From Lachnospiraceae bacterium (GTDB lineage: Bacteria > Bacillota > Clostridia > Lachnospirales > Lachnospiraceae): a stretch of DNA of 64,000 nt. Each line of letters begins with the position of its first letter. Positions within the stretch are counted from its first letter, which is position 1. Location of the stretch: positions 1 to 64,000 of the forward strand of contig JAFQCM010000089.1 of assembly GCA_017399445.1 (NCBI GenBank), given 5' to 3'. The position numbers and the translations under genes are program-made. The notes beneath the pieces were generated by a model. The model was not told the DNA's origin, searched no databases, and worked only from the letters and a program-made list of their open reading frames with translations. Positions 8,547 to 16,618 of this stretch are shown piece after piece.

Positions 8547-9989
8547 ATGTCAGATTATATAGAAAAGGACGAATTAGAAAAGGAAGAAAAAAAGTCAGAG
8601 CAGAATGATGATTATGAAGATATTTGTTATATATGTCATCGTACAGAAAGTACAGCAGGAAAGATGGTACATTTGCCAAATAATATCTGTGTCTGTTCTG
8701 ATTGCATGCAGAGAACCTTTGATACTATGAACAATAGTTCCATAGATTATGAAAGCATGATGAAAAACATGCCATATATGCCAAATATCAGTATGATTAA
8801 TTTATCGGATTTGGGAAATATGAATCCTAATCTAAAACCAAATTCTAAAAAAGTGAAAAAGAAAAAAGCAAAAGAAGCTAAGAAACCGGTATTAGATATT
8901 AAATCCATTCCGGCACCTCATAAGATTAAGGCAAGTCTGGATGAATATGTGGTAGGTCAGGAACAGGCAAAAAAAGTAATTTCCGTGGCAGTATATAATC
9001 ACTACAAAAGAGTAGCAACAGATACTATGGATGATATTGAAATCGAAAAGTCGAATATGCTTATGATTGGACCAACAGGAAGTGGAAAAACCTTCCTTGT
9101 AAAAACACTGGCAAGGCTTTTAGATGTGCCATTAGCTATTACGGATGCTACATCTCTTACAGAAGCAGGATATATTGGAGATGATATTGAAAGTGTAGTT
9201 TCCAAGCTTTTAGCAGCAGCAGATAATGATGTGGAAAAAGCAGAACGAGGTATCATCTTCATTGATGAAATTGATAAGATTGCCAAAAAGAAAAATACCA
9301 ACCAGCGAGATGTCAGTGGAGAATCTGTTCAGCAGGGAATGTTAAAGCTGTTAGAAGGCAGTGATGTAGAAGTTCCGGTAGGAGCAAACAGCAAAAATGC
9401 TATGGTACCACTAACTACAGTAAATACCAGGAATATTTTATTTATCTGTGGTGGAGCATTTCCGGATTTGGAAGGAATTATAAAAGAACGTTTAAATAAA
9501 GCAGCTTCTATTGGTTTTAAGGCAGATTTGAAAGACAAGTATGACAATGATCCAAATTTGTTAAGTAAGGTAACGGTAGAGGATGTTAGAAAATTTGGAA
9601 TGATCCCGGAGTTTTTGGGAAGACTTCCAATTCTCTATACCTTAGACGCATTATCCAAAGATATGTTGGTGAAGGTATTAAATGAGCCGAAAAATGCTAT
9701 TTTAAAACAGTATCAGAAACTGTTGGAATTAGATGAGGTACAGTTGAAATTTGATGATGATGCGCTGGAAGCTATTGCAGAAAAAGCATTAGAAAAGAAA
9801 ACAGGAGCAAGAGCATTAAGGGCGATTATTGAAGAGTTTATGCTGGACATTATGTATGAAATTCCAAAGGATGACAATATTGGTACCGTAACTATTACCA
9901 GGGATTATATTGAAGGTAAGGGAGCACCAAGAATTGAAATGAGATCTACAGAAAAGATAAAAGAAAACGTGTCAGAACTTAAAAAATAA
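8547..9989 (+). CDS. clpX: ClpX-family AAA+ unfoldase with divergent RKH loop
   Basis: This 480-residue protein is an ATP-dependent substrate-unfolding subunit expected to work with ClpP. It has an N-terminal zinc-binding domain (C27, C30, C50, C53) and a lysine-rich linker much longer than usual (~55-120). The AAA+ core has Walker A GPTGSGKT (175-182), pore loop GYIGDD (208-213), Walker B IIFIDE (236-241), the ClpP-docking IGF tripeptide (322-324) and a C-terminal sensor-2 region (KKTGARALRAIIEE). It differs from E. coli/B. subtilis ClpX at the RKH loop: the GGRKH stretch is replaced by 'GANSKNAMVP' (279-288). No clpP or tig is adjacent, so this may be a second ClpX. It appears to share a transcript with the lspA-like gene. 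Confidence 0.88.
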   Translation: MSDYIEKDELEKEEKKSEQNDDYEDICYICHRTESTAGKMVHLPNNICVCSDCMQRTFDTMNNSSIDYESMMKNMPYMPNISMINLSDLGNMNPNLKPNSKKVKKKKAKEAKKPVLDIKSIPAPHKIKASLDEYVVGQEQAKKVISVAVYNHYKRVATDTMDDIEIEKSNMLMIGPTGSGKTFLVKTLARLLDVPLAITDATSLTEAGYIGDDIESVVSKLLAAADNDVEKAERGIIFIDEIDKIAKKKNTNQRDVSGESVQQGMLKLLEGSDVEVPVGANSKNAMVPLTTVNTRNILFICGGAFPDLEGIIKERLNKAASIGFKADLKDKYDNDPNLLSKVTVEDVRKFGMIPEFLGRLPILYTLDALSKDMLVKVLNEPKNAILKQYQKLLELDEVQLKFDDDALEAIAEKALEKKTGARALRAIIEEFMLDIMYEIPKDDNIGTVTITRDYIEGKGAPRIEMRSTEKIKENVSELKK

Positions 9990-10011
9990 ACAGTAGAAAG
10001 TGGGGAGGCTT

Positions 10012-10494
10012 ATGGGGTATTTTCTTATTATCACAATGGTCTTTATTACCGACTTGATTGTGAAAACAGTAATAGAAAAAAGGTGTAAGCTGAGAGAACA
10101 GGACAGATTTTTTCATGGAAAAGTAATTATTCAGAAATATTATAACAAGGGCTTTGCTTTAGATAGATTTGAAAAGTATCCTAAGCTGGTGTCCTATGGT
10201 TCTGCAGCGGTGTCTGTTATATTATTGATAAAACTGATTGTACTGCTGTTTCAAAAGGGATATAAGGGATTGAAAATTGCCCTTTCATTCATTATAGGCG
10301 GGGCTTGTAGCAATATTTTTGACAGGTTTACAAAGCATTATGTGGTAGATTATATCAGTTTTGATGTAAAATGGGAAAAATTGCGAAAGATAGTTTTTAA
10401 TTTGTCAGATTTTTTTATTATTGTAGGAACTTTACTTATGGTAATTTCCAAAAAGCCAGGCTCAGAAAAGAAGAGAAAAAGTGCTCAGAAATAA
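10012..10494 (+). CDS. lspA: Signal peptidase II (LspA) family protein
   Basis: LspA cleaves lipoprotein signal peptides in the membrane. This 160-residue protein has four hydrophobic segments (~3-20, ~60-80, ~88-103, ~125-145). It carries the two catalytic aspartates in family context: 'GGACSNIFDRF' (D104) and 'YVVDYISF' (D113). The first conserved motif, usually N-x-GAAF, reads 'YNKGFALDRF', so the protein is a divergent member. GGGGAGG precedes ATG 10012 and fixes the start. It follows clpX by 22 bases. The stop codon lies within the terminator hairpin. Confidence 0.75.
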   Translation: MGYFLIITMVFITDLIVKTVIEKRCKLREQDRFFHGKVIIQKYYNKGFALDRFEKYPKLVSYGSAAVSVILLIKLIVLLFQKGYKGLKIALSFIIGGACSNIFDRFTKHYVVDYISFDVKWEKLRKIVFNLSDFFIIVGTLLMVISKKPGSEKKRKSAQK

Positions 10495-10508
10495 TCTGGG
10501 CACTTTTT
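10476..10508 (+). terminator. Bidirectional terminator between lspA-like gene and M15 peptidase
   Basis: A 14-pair stem (AAAAAGTGCTCAGA with TCTGGGCACTTTTT, one wobble) and a 5-base loop. It has A and T runs on both sides, so it can serve the two convergent genes. Confidence 0.85.
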
Positions 10509-10567
10509 GATTGAACTGTTTAGGGTATGAATGCTTGTTATATAAAGGTTTCATACTTAGTAATGGA

Positions 10568-11449
10568 TTAGTTTGTTTTCTCAAAATGTTGGTAATCTTT
10601 GGAATTCTTCCAATCTCCACCCCAGGTAAAACCATGCTCTGTAAACAGCTGGTAGCATAAGTCCTCATGGGTAATCATATGATCTTTTGAAATGCTTCGG
10701 TCTGCATATTCTTCCGCATTATCGTGATAATAAACCGGCATTCCATCTTTATAGGTAATATATGGATTCTGCAAAGGATTAATATCAATGGCATAGCCTA
10801 ATGCGTGGTTAGATAATTTGGTAGTATTGGCAATCACACGATAGCAGAATGCAGAGGAATTATTGGCATTCATGGAAGCAGTATCACTAGAACTTCCTTC
10901 GCCGGTCCAGAAATCATCAATAAGATACATGGAATAAATTTCATATTCTGCCTCAAAAAGCTCTGTGAAAATTTCAATACAATCTTGGGCAATTTCTTCA
11001 TTTACAATACATTCGCCCACCTGAATTTCATGATCAAAATTGTAATGTAATAATTTCAGATATCGTAAGTTTTCTAAAGTAATACGGTGGTTTTCGGTAT
11101 AAGATTTACCTGAAATTCTAATGGTCACATCCTCACTAATAGGTTCAGATGTAAAGTAATTGGAAAGAATGGTAAAATCTAATTGTTCTACAGGAATTAC
11201 AGCTCCCGCTGCCACATCCATTAAAGAATCCAATTGTGGCTTAGGAGTATTTGTTGGCTGACTTTGCACCGGGCTGGTAGTTGGGGCAGGAGTAGCAGTA
11301 TAGGTAGTTGTTTGTTCGGTCATGGCAGAAGTTTCCTCCTTTAGGGGTTGTTTCTTGTTTCTAAGATACATGTAGCTTAAAAAAAGTAACAAAATCAATA
11401 TAAGCAACAGAATGAAAAAGAAAAAGGAAGGACGATTTTTACATTTCAT
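10568..11449 (-). CDS. Membrane-anchored M15-family (VanY/CwlK-like) zinc peptidase
   Basis: A 293-residue cell-wall peptidase candidate, probably a D,D-carboxypeptidase or L-Ala-D-Glu type peptidase acting outside the membrane. It has an N-terminal anchor (9-27), a Thr/Pro-rich linker (~45-72) and an uncharacterised region (~85-190). The M15_4 core follows: zinc-ligand pair H215 and D222 in 'SNHALGYAIDINP', then the final ligand H288 in 'WGGDWKNSKDYQHFE', an almost canonical ending. GGAGGTG precedes the start. It is monocistronic and convergent with the lspA-like gene. Whether it trims stem peptides or acts as a lytic enzyme cannot be told from sequence. Confidence 0.85.
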   Translation of the reverse strand: MKCKNRPSFFFFILLLILILLLFLSYMYLRNKKQPLKEETSAMTEQTTTYTATPAPTTSPVQSQPTNTPKPQLDSLMDVAAGAVIPVEQLDFTILSNYFTSEPISEDVTIRISGKSYTENHRITLENLRYLKLLHYNFDHEIQVGECIVNEEIAQDCIEIFTELFEAEYEIYSMYLIDDFWTGEGSSSDTASMNANNSSAFCYRVIANTTKLSNHALGYAIDINPLQNPYITYKDGMPVYYHDNAEEYADRSISKDHMITHEDLCYQLFTEHGFTWGGDWKNSKDYQHFEKTN

Positions 11450-11461
11450 AAAACACCTCCA

Positions 11462-11497
11462 AAAAAATCAAGCCATAAAACAGGATTTTATGGCTTG
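11462..11497 (-). terminator. Terminator of the FliD-like gene
   Basis: CAAGCCATAAAA pairs with TTTTATGGCTTG (12 pairs, 5-base loop). Read on the minus strand it is followed by ATTTTTTT, so it terminates the gene ending at 11521. Confidence 0.8.
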
Positions 11498-11520
11498 ATA
11501 AAATTCTATGTATGATGTTG

Positions 11521-12228
11521 TTAAAATAGAATATCATACAGGGATGAAGAAGATAAATTACTGTAAGTTCCAGAGCTTGTGTATAAAGAAGCTGTATTGG
11601 AACTGCCGCTGTTAGAAGCTACTTGAGCCATTAAATTGACAGCGGAATTTACCTGTCCTGCATAAGAATAAGAATCTGAAAATACGGATTCAATATCCTT
11701 TAAAGAAGCCTTTGATAATACTTCACTGTCTAAAGATAAAGTATCATCTTCTTTTACGGTAATACCAATTTTTTCCAAAGCATCAGAATAGTTACCCGTA
11801 ATTCTGGTCATCCATTCTGTCTTTTTGGAAAGAGAACTAGAAGATACATCAGAAGAAGAATCCAGGACTTCATTGTAGCTCTTTACAAAAGTAGAAATTT
11901 CTTTCTCAATATCAGAACGATTTTCTTCTGTTATTTCTGTTTCTATCAAAGTATCAGCACTAGACTTTAAGGAAGAAATATCAGAAGCAACTTCTTTCCA
12001 GGATTCAGAATCCAATTTTTCTGTTAGCTTAGTGTTTGTAGTGCTGGCTTTCTGAGAATCAGAATCCAATGCGTAATAAGCTGATAAAAGTTTCTTGTAA
12101 CTGCCGCTTTTGATAGAAGCATAATCCCCCAATAATGAGAAAGTCTGATTTGTAGAGCTGTTACTGCTGCTTAAACTAGAAAACAGACTAGAAGCAGTAT
12201 CTGTGTTTAAACCAAAATAAATTGCCAT
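11521..12228 (-). CDS. Ser-rich FliD-like (hook-associated-like) protein of unknown function
   Basis: A 235-residue protein without a signal peptide or membrane segment, very rich in Ser, Thr and Asp. Its middle and C-terminal parts resemble the C-terminal domain of flagellar cap protein FliD: 'FVKSYNEVLD', then 'LEKIGITVKEDDTLSLDSEVLSKASLKDIESVFSD', where 'G-I-x-x-x-x-D-G-x-L-x-x-D' and an F-S/D ending are family-like. No flagellar gene is present in the window. The start is the ATG at 12228, because AGGAGGTGA lies five bases before it. An upstream in-frame GTG is inside that Shine-Dalgarno. It has its own promoter and terminator. The role is unknown, possibly an exported surface or fibre protein; the homology is tentative. 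Confidence 0.6.
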   Translation of the reverse strand: MAIYFGLNTDTASSLFSSLSSSNSSTNQTFSLLGDYASIKSGSYKKLLSAYYALDSDSQKASTTNTKLTEKLDSESWKEVASDISSLKSSADTLIETEITEENRSDIEKEISTFVKSYNEVLDSSSDVSSSSLSKKTEWMTRITGNYSDALEKIGITVKEDDTLSLDSEVLSKASLKDIESVFSDSYSYAGQVNSAVNLMAQVASNSGSSNTASLYTSSGTYSNLSSSSLYDILF

Positions 12229-12257
12229 AAAAATCACCTCCTGTTTAAGTTTTAAAT

Positions 12258-12310
12258 AAGAACAGAGTTCTTCTTAATTTTAGTATAAAGAAATCTTAAG
12301 AATATTACAA
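12258..12310 (-). promoter_or_regulatory. Promoter of the FliD-like gene with downstream palindrome
   Basis: On the minus strand: TTGTAA (12310-12305), 17 bases, TATACT (12287-12282). A perfect palindrome AAGAAC-AGA-GTTCTT (12258-12272) lies just past the expected transcription start and could be an operator. Confidence 0.5.
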
Positions 12311-12320
12311 GGTGAAAAAT

Positions 12321-12360
12321 GAACAAAATTGTTCACATTATTGCCAGGGTGTGCTAAAAT
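12321..12360 (+). promoter_or_regulatory. Promoter of the DUF3048 gene overlapped by a palindrome
   Basis: TTCACA (12332-12337), 17 bases, then an extended -10 TGC-TAAAAT (-10 at 12355-12360). The perfect palindrome GAACAA-AA-TTGTTC (12321-12334) abuts and overlaps the -35, a classic repressor position. Confidence 0.45.
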
Positions 12361-12435
12361 ACATAAGGATATTGCAAATCTATGGAAAAATAGATGGCAA
12401 ATAGCAAAAATAAAAGCGAAAGAGAGGAAGAGAGT

Positions 12436-13539
12436 GTGAAAAGATTAAAGGTAAGCATGCTCATGCTTATGATTGCAGCAACTGCATTATGCGGATGTGG
12501 CAAGGAAGAAACAACTGAGCAGAATGCAGAAGTAACAGAAGGAGCAGAAGCGGTGACAGAGGAACCAACCGCCACAGTAGGTGAAGAAGCTCCGGAAGGA
12601 AAGGTAAGAAGTAATCTTACTTACGAATGGGTAGATGAAGAAGTTGCTAATACAAGACCAATAGCGGTAATGTTCAATAATATAAAAGCAGCATGTCCAC
12701 AGACAAGTATTTCAAAAGCCGGAGTTATTTACGAATGTAACGTGGAAGGCAACCTGACACGACTGATGGGAATTATCGAAGATTGGAAAAGTCTTGAAAA
12801 AATCGGTTCTGTAAGAAGTTGTCGTGATTACTATGTATACTGGGCTATGGAATGGGATTCAATTTACTGCCATTTCGGAGGTCCTGAATTGTATGTAAAA
12901 GATGTTTTAGCTCGTGATGACGTAGATAACTTAAATGGAACTATTTTAGATGGAACTGTTTACTATCGTACTTCTGACAGAAAAGCACCACATAATGCTT
13001 ATGCAAGTGGAGAAGGTATTTTGAAAGGTGTAGAAAAGTATGAATATTCATTAGAACATGTAGAAAGATTTGCAAATCTTACACCACATTATAACTTTAA
13101 ATCATCATCAAATCCGATAATATTTGATGATTCTTATTCTATTCCTGCCAATAAGGTTACTCCAGGGGGATATACCACAAATAAACCTTGGTTTGAATAT
13201 AATGAAGAAGATGGTCTTTATTACAGATACCAGTATGGTGAGAAGCATATTGATGATTTAGATGGAGAACAGTTGGCAGTTAAGAATATTATTATTCAGA
13301 ATACCATTGGAGAATCCAGAGATGCGAAAGATTATAAATTCTTCCATGTAGTAGATGAAAATAAGACTGGTTACTATATTACTAACGGAAAAGCCATTGA
13401 AATTACTTGGAACAAATATATTGACTGGGATAAGACAAGATACTTCGACAAAAACGGTAATGAAATCAATATCAATGAAGGTAAGACATGGGTTTGTATA
13501 GTTAGAGAAGATGCGAAAGAGGACACAATTATCGAGTAA
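12436..13539 (+). CDS. DUF3048 (YerB-like) lipoprotein
   Basis: A 367-residue exported lipoprotein. The signal peptide 'MKRLKVSMLMLMIAATALCGC' (two parts: basic start, hydrophobic core) ends in an L-C-G-C lipobox, so the mature protein starts at Cys ~21. An acidic Glu/Thr linker follows. The body has DUF3048 landmarks: 'RPIAVMFNN', 'PQTSISKAGVIYE', 'EGNLTRLMGIIEDW', 'IGSVRSCRDYYVYWAMEWDSIYCHFGG' (quoted in part) and the C-terminal 'NEININEGKTWVCIV'. I start it at GTG 12436, preceded by GAGGAAG. An upstream ATG (12394) would put 14 charged residues before the signal peptide. The molecular function of the family is unknown. Confidence 0.85.
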   Translation: MKRLKVSMLMLMIAATALCGCGKEETTEQNAEVTEGAEAVTEEPTATVGEEAPEGKVRSNLTYEWVDEEVANTRPIAVMFNNIKAACPQTSISKAGVIYECNVEGNLTRLMGIIEDWKSLEKIGSVRSCRDYYVYWAMEWDSIYCHFGGPELYVKDVLARDDVDNLNGTILDGTVYYRTSDRKAPHNAYASGEGILKGVEKYEYSLEHVERFANLTPHYNFKSSSNPIIFDDSYSIPANKVTPGGYTTNKPWFEYNEEDGLYYRYQYGEKHIDDLDGEQLAVKNIIIQNTIGESRDAKDYKFFHVVDENKTGYYITNGKAIEITWNKYIDWDKTRYFDKNGNEININEGKTWVCIVREDAKEDTIIE

Positions 13540-13575
13540 GGAAGGATTATGTAAAGAAGTTTTTTGGAGGAAGAG

Positions 13576-14466
13576 ATGGAAAAATTTATTGAGATTCTAA
13601 AAGTCATTCTTTTGGGAATTGTAGAAGGCATCACAGAATGGCTCCCAATCAGCAGCACCGGTCATATGATTATTATTGATGAGTTTGTAAAGCTGAATGT
13701 AACACCGGAATTTAAGGAAATGTTTTTTGTGGTAATTCAGCTGGGGGCTATTCTGGCGGTGTTAGTGTTATACTGGCAAAAACTTTGGCCATTTGTATCA
13801 GGGAAAAGCAATGACCATGTAAAGTATGCACCAAAATATCAGGGAAGTAATGGTTTTATTAAATTTCTTAACAAATATGTGAAATGGGATACCATGGAAA
13901 TGTGGTTTAAGGTAATTGTGGCAGTACTTCCAGCAGCGATTATTGGAATTCCATTTGATGATACTTTAGATGAGTTGTTTTATAACTTCCAGACTGTTTC
14001 CATTACTTTAATTGTATATGGTATTTTATTTATTGTAGTGGAAAGCAGGAATAAGGGCAAAAAGCCGGTAGTAAGAGATTTTAAGGAAATGACTTATAAG
14101 CACGCTATTCTAATAGGTGCTTTCCAGATGCTTTCTTTAATTCCTGGAACTTCCCGTTCCGGAGCTACCATTTTGGGAGGTATTTTAATCGGAACTTCCA
14201 GATATGTAGCAGCGGAATTTAGTTTCTTTCTGGCAATTCCGGTTATGTTTGGAGCCAGTCTGTTGAAATTGGTGAAATTTGGATTTCATTTCACTTCAGG
14301 TGAATTGGTAATTCTGATTGTGGGAATGGTAACTGCTTTTGTGGTATCTGTCATTGCAATTAAAACCTTTATGTCTTATATTAAGAAGAAAGACTTTAAA
14401 GTGTTTGGATATTACCGGATTGTGCTTGGGATTGTTTTGATTTTATATGCAGTGTTTGGTGCGTAG
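13576..14466 (+). CDS. uppP: Undecaprenyl-diphosphatase UppP (BacA)
   Basis: UppP dephosphorylates undecaprenyl pyrophosphate to recycle the lipid carrier of peptidoglycan and wall polymers. The 296-residue protein has about eight membrane segments. It contains both family signatures: the N-terminal E-x-x-x-E in '[18 protein letters not shown]' and '[11 protein letters not shown]' at about residue 193. GGAGGAAG sits 5 bases before ATG 13576. It lies 36 bases after the DUF3048 gene and is likely co-transcribed with it. Substitution patterns look normal, and I see no missing catalytic residue. Confidence 0.95.
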   Translation: MEKFIEILKVILLGIVEGITEWLPISSTGHMIIIDEFVKLNVTPEFKEMFFVVIQLGAILAVLVLYWQKLWPFVSGKSNDHVKYAPKYQGSNGFIKFLNKYVKWDTMEMWFKVIVAVLPAAIIGIPFDDTLDELFYNFQTVSITLIVYGILFIVVESRNKGKKPVVRDFKEMTYKHAILIGAFQMLSLIPGTSRSGATILGGILIGTSRYVAAEFSFFLAIPVMFGASLLKLVKFGFHFTSGELVILIVGMVTAFVVSVIAIKTFMSYIKKKDFKVFGYYRIVLGIVLILYAVFGA

Positions 14467-14546
14467 GAGCACAAAGTGCGGAGTAATCCGTAGGTATTAT
14501 GGGTCAAAATACCTTTTGTCCCAACATCATAAAATGATAGTATGAT

Positions 14547-14595
14547 AAACAGGCTTATGGGAAATGATAAAGTTCATGTCTCATAAGCCTGTTTT
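14547..14595. terminator. Terminator between uppP and the XRE regulator
   Basis: AAACAGGCTTATG pairs with CATAAGCCTGTTT around a roughly 22-base loop, followed by TTTT. It separates the convergent genes. Confidence 0.65.
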
Positions 14596-14616
14596 GGGTT
14601 CTATTACATAAATTTT

Positions 14617-14967
14617 TTAAGAGTTTATCATTAATTTATTGATATTTCGTATTAATTCTAAAAAGTATGATTTCTTGTTTTCCGGACAGGAATGATATGT
14701 TTCGATTAAAATACAAGGAATTCCTTCAGTTGTTTTGTCTCCTTTAAGCAGATAGTCAAGACTGACTCCTAGTATATCAGAAAGTTCAATTAATTTTTCT
14801 ACAGATAGTCCTGTAATTCCACGTTCTACTTCGCTGTAATGTTTTACAGAAATGTCTAGTATTTCAGAAAGTTTTTCCTGGGTTAAGTGGCATTGGATAC
14901 GACAAGTGCGGATCCGCTGGCCCATGGCGGACTTGTAATCCTCAGTATTCTTTTGGTAATGATTCAT
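14617..14967 (-). CDS. XRE-family helix-turn-helix regulator
   Basis: A 116-residue DNA-binding protein. The HTH_3 domain spans ~16-75: 'GQRIRTCRIQCHLTQEKLSEIL', the recognition helix 'SVKHYSEVERGITGLSVEKLIELSDILGVSLDYLL' (in parts), a standard Cro/CI-type fold. The remaining ~40 residues have no recognised domain, though the end is helical ('YFLELIRNINKLM'). AAGGAGATA precedes the start. It diverges from a DUF6056 membrane protein gene. The intervening region holds two GTT-N4-AAC palindromes, one on the -35 of that gene, so it probably regulates the divergent operon. Confidence 0.88.
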   Translation of the reverse strand: MNHYQKNTEDYKSAMGQRIRTCRIQCHLTQEKLSEILDISVKHYSEVERGITGLSVEKLIELSDILGVSLDYLLKGDKTTEGIPCILIETYHSCPENKKSYFLELIRNINKLMINS

Positions 14968-14996
14968 TTTATATCTCCTTATAATTCATGGGTTTT

Positions 14997-15002
14997 ATTA
15001 TA
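14997..15002 (-). promoter_or_regulatory. -10 box for the XRE regulator gene
   Basis: TATAAT on the minus strand (15002-14997), about 30 bases before the start codon. The -35 at 17 bases is only T-rich, so the promoter is weak or activator-dependent. Confidence 0.35.
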
Positions 15003-15035
15003 GGATATCCAAATGGAAGAAAAAACAAGCTGATA

Positions 15036-15092
15036 GGTGTTAAAGAACTAAACGTAAAAGGTGTTGAAAAACACAACCCATGAGGTTATAAT
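15036..15092 (+). promoter_or_regulatory. DUF6056-gene promoter with paired GTT-N4-AAC direct repeats
   Basis: TTGAAA (15064-15069), 17 bases, TATAAT (15087-15092) is a near-consensus promoter. GGTGTTAAAGAAC (15036-15048) and GGTGTTGAAAAAC (15060-15072) match at 11 of 13 positions. Each contains a GTT-N4-AAC dyad, with starts 24 bases apart. The second covers the -35. This is the likely operator of the divergent XRE protein. Confidence 0.55.
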
Positions 15093-15130
15093 TGAACAAT
15101 AAATATTTTATAAAAGTGAGGAGATATTTT

Positions 15131-16618
15131 ATGAGAATATTAGAAAAAGAAAAATTAATGAAGGGGATTACATGGTGTATTGTAATAGGATTAATTTTAG
15201 CAATAATACCATTGATAGCTTTAGCTCCTTTTGCTCATTCTTGTGCGGATGACTATTCATATGGTTATGCATTGCACAATCTGCTGGTAGAAAGTAATCC
15301 TTCTGTTTTAGAAATGTTAAACACAGTAATAAAGAATACATATGAATACTATATAACCTGGCAGGGAACTTATTCCAGTATTTTTCTGATGAGTATACAG
15401 CCAGCAGTATATAGTGAAAAACTTTATATTATAGTTCCATTTATTATGATAGGAAGTATGATAGCTTCCATCTTCATTTTTATGAAAGTGTTATTGACAA
15501 CGTTATTAAAAGCAAAGTGGTATCATGTTGTATCTCTATCTGCAGTGGTTTCATGTTTAACGCTAGAATATGTAAGTTCACCAGTGGAAAGTTTTTTCTG
15601 GTTTAATTCAGGAGTACACTATACAATTATGTTTTCCTGTATGCTGTTATTGATTAGTTGCATAATTAAACTTTATTCTGCAGAAAAAATAAAAGCAAAA
15701 TACATATTTCTAGCAATTATTTTAGAAATTATGGTAGGGGGAGGTAATTATATTACTTTACTAGTGACTTTTATTCTTCTCAGCCTCTTTATAGGAAGAG
15801 AAATATATGTAGAGTGGATTAAAAAGAAGAATTTTAGGGCGGGCAGAATGTATGTGTATTGTGTTCTTTATTTGATATATGTTTTGGCAGCAGTAGTAAA
15901 TATGATTGCACCGGGAAATCAAAAAAGAAAAAGTCTTTTTGCAGGACTTTCAATTTCAGAGAGCATTATTACATCTATGAAAGCTGGAATTTTAGCAATC
16001 GACTTTTGTACTACAATTATAATTATACTAAGTTTGGTGGTATTGATTCCTATTATATGGGACATGCTGGAAGGAAGCAAATACCAGTTTCGTTATCCTG
16101 CACTTGTAGTTTTGATTTCTTTTGGGATTTTTTCCTCTATGTATGCACCATTATATTATTCTTTTGGGCTATTGGCAGCTCCTGGAAGAGCAGTAAATAT
16201 TATTATAGAGGCGTACTATATTTTAATAGTGATGAATTTAATATACATTTTGGGATGGTTGAAGAAGAATGTCATTCAGATTAAGGAGAAAATAGAACTT
16301 AATAAGTTGGTATATTATGGGTTTTCTGCGGTTGTGATATTACTTGGAACAATGGCATTGGGGAATAAAGAACAGTTAAATTCATACGTGGGTTTTCAAA
16401 CATTGATTTCAGGAGAAGGTCAGACATATCATCGAGAAGTAATGGAGCGTATAGAGATGCTTAATAATCCGGATATATCAGAAGTAGAGTTAAAGCCATT
16501 CACTTGTAAGCCTAAGTTACTCTTTATGAGTGATATTACAGAAGATATTACAGATTATAAAAATCAGGCATGTGCCTTATATTATGGAAAAGAGGCAGTG
16601 AAGTTAGAGGAAGAATGA
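15131..16618 (+). CDS. DUF6056-like polytopic membrane protein
   Basis: A 495-residue membrane protein with about ten hydrophobic segments. After the first one comes 'APFAHSCADDYSYGYAL', where the D-D-Y-S-Y motif is the hallmark I associate with DUF6056. The soluble C-terminus ends in 'DITEDITDYKNQACALYYGKEAV'. The family is probably linked to surface glycan or glycosyltransfer processes (GT-C-like topology with an acidic motif after TM1), but no activity is established. Start ATG 15131 is preceded by GAGGAG; a TTG at 15092 has no site. It overlaps the next (broken) gene in ATGA. Confidence 0.7.
   Translation: MRILEKEKLMKGITWCIVIGLILAIIPLIALAPFAHSCADDYSYGYALHNLLVESNPSVLEMLNTVIKNTYEYYITWQGTYSSIFLMSIQPAVYSEKLYIIVPFIMIGSMIASIFIFMKVLLTTLLKAKWYHVVSLSAVVSCLTLEYVSSPVESFFWFNSGVHYTIMFSCMLLLISCIIKLYSAEKIKAKYIFLAIILEIMVGGGNYITLLVTFILLSLFIGREIYVEWIKKKNFRAGRMYVYCVLYLIYVLAAVVNMIAPGNQKRKSLFAGLSISESIITSMKAGILAIDFCTTIIIILSLVVLIPIIWDMLEGSKYQFRYPALVVLISFGIFSSMYAPLYYSFGLLAAPGRAVNIIIEAYYILIVMNLIYILGWLKKNVIQIKEKIELNKLVYYGFSAVVILLGTMALGNKEQLNSYVGFQTLISGEGQTYHREVMERIEMLNNPDISEVELKPFTCKPKLLFMSDITEDITDYKNQACALYYGKEAVKLEEE

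Noticed and set aside
12258..12334. LexA/SOS boxes
   Set aside because: The GAAC and GTTC half-sites are separated by 3 and 6 bases, not the 4 of the Firmicutes SOS box.
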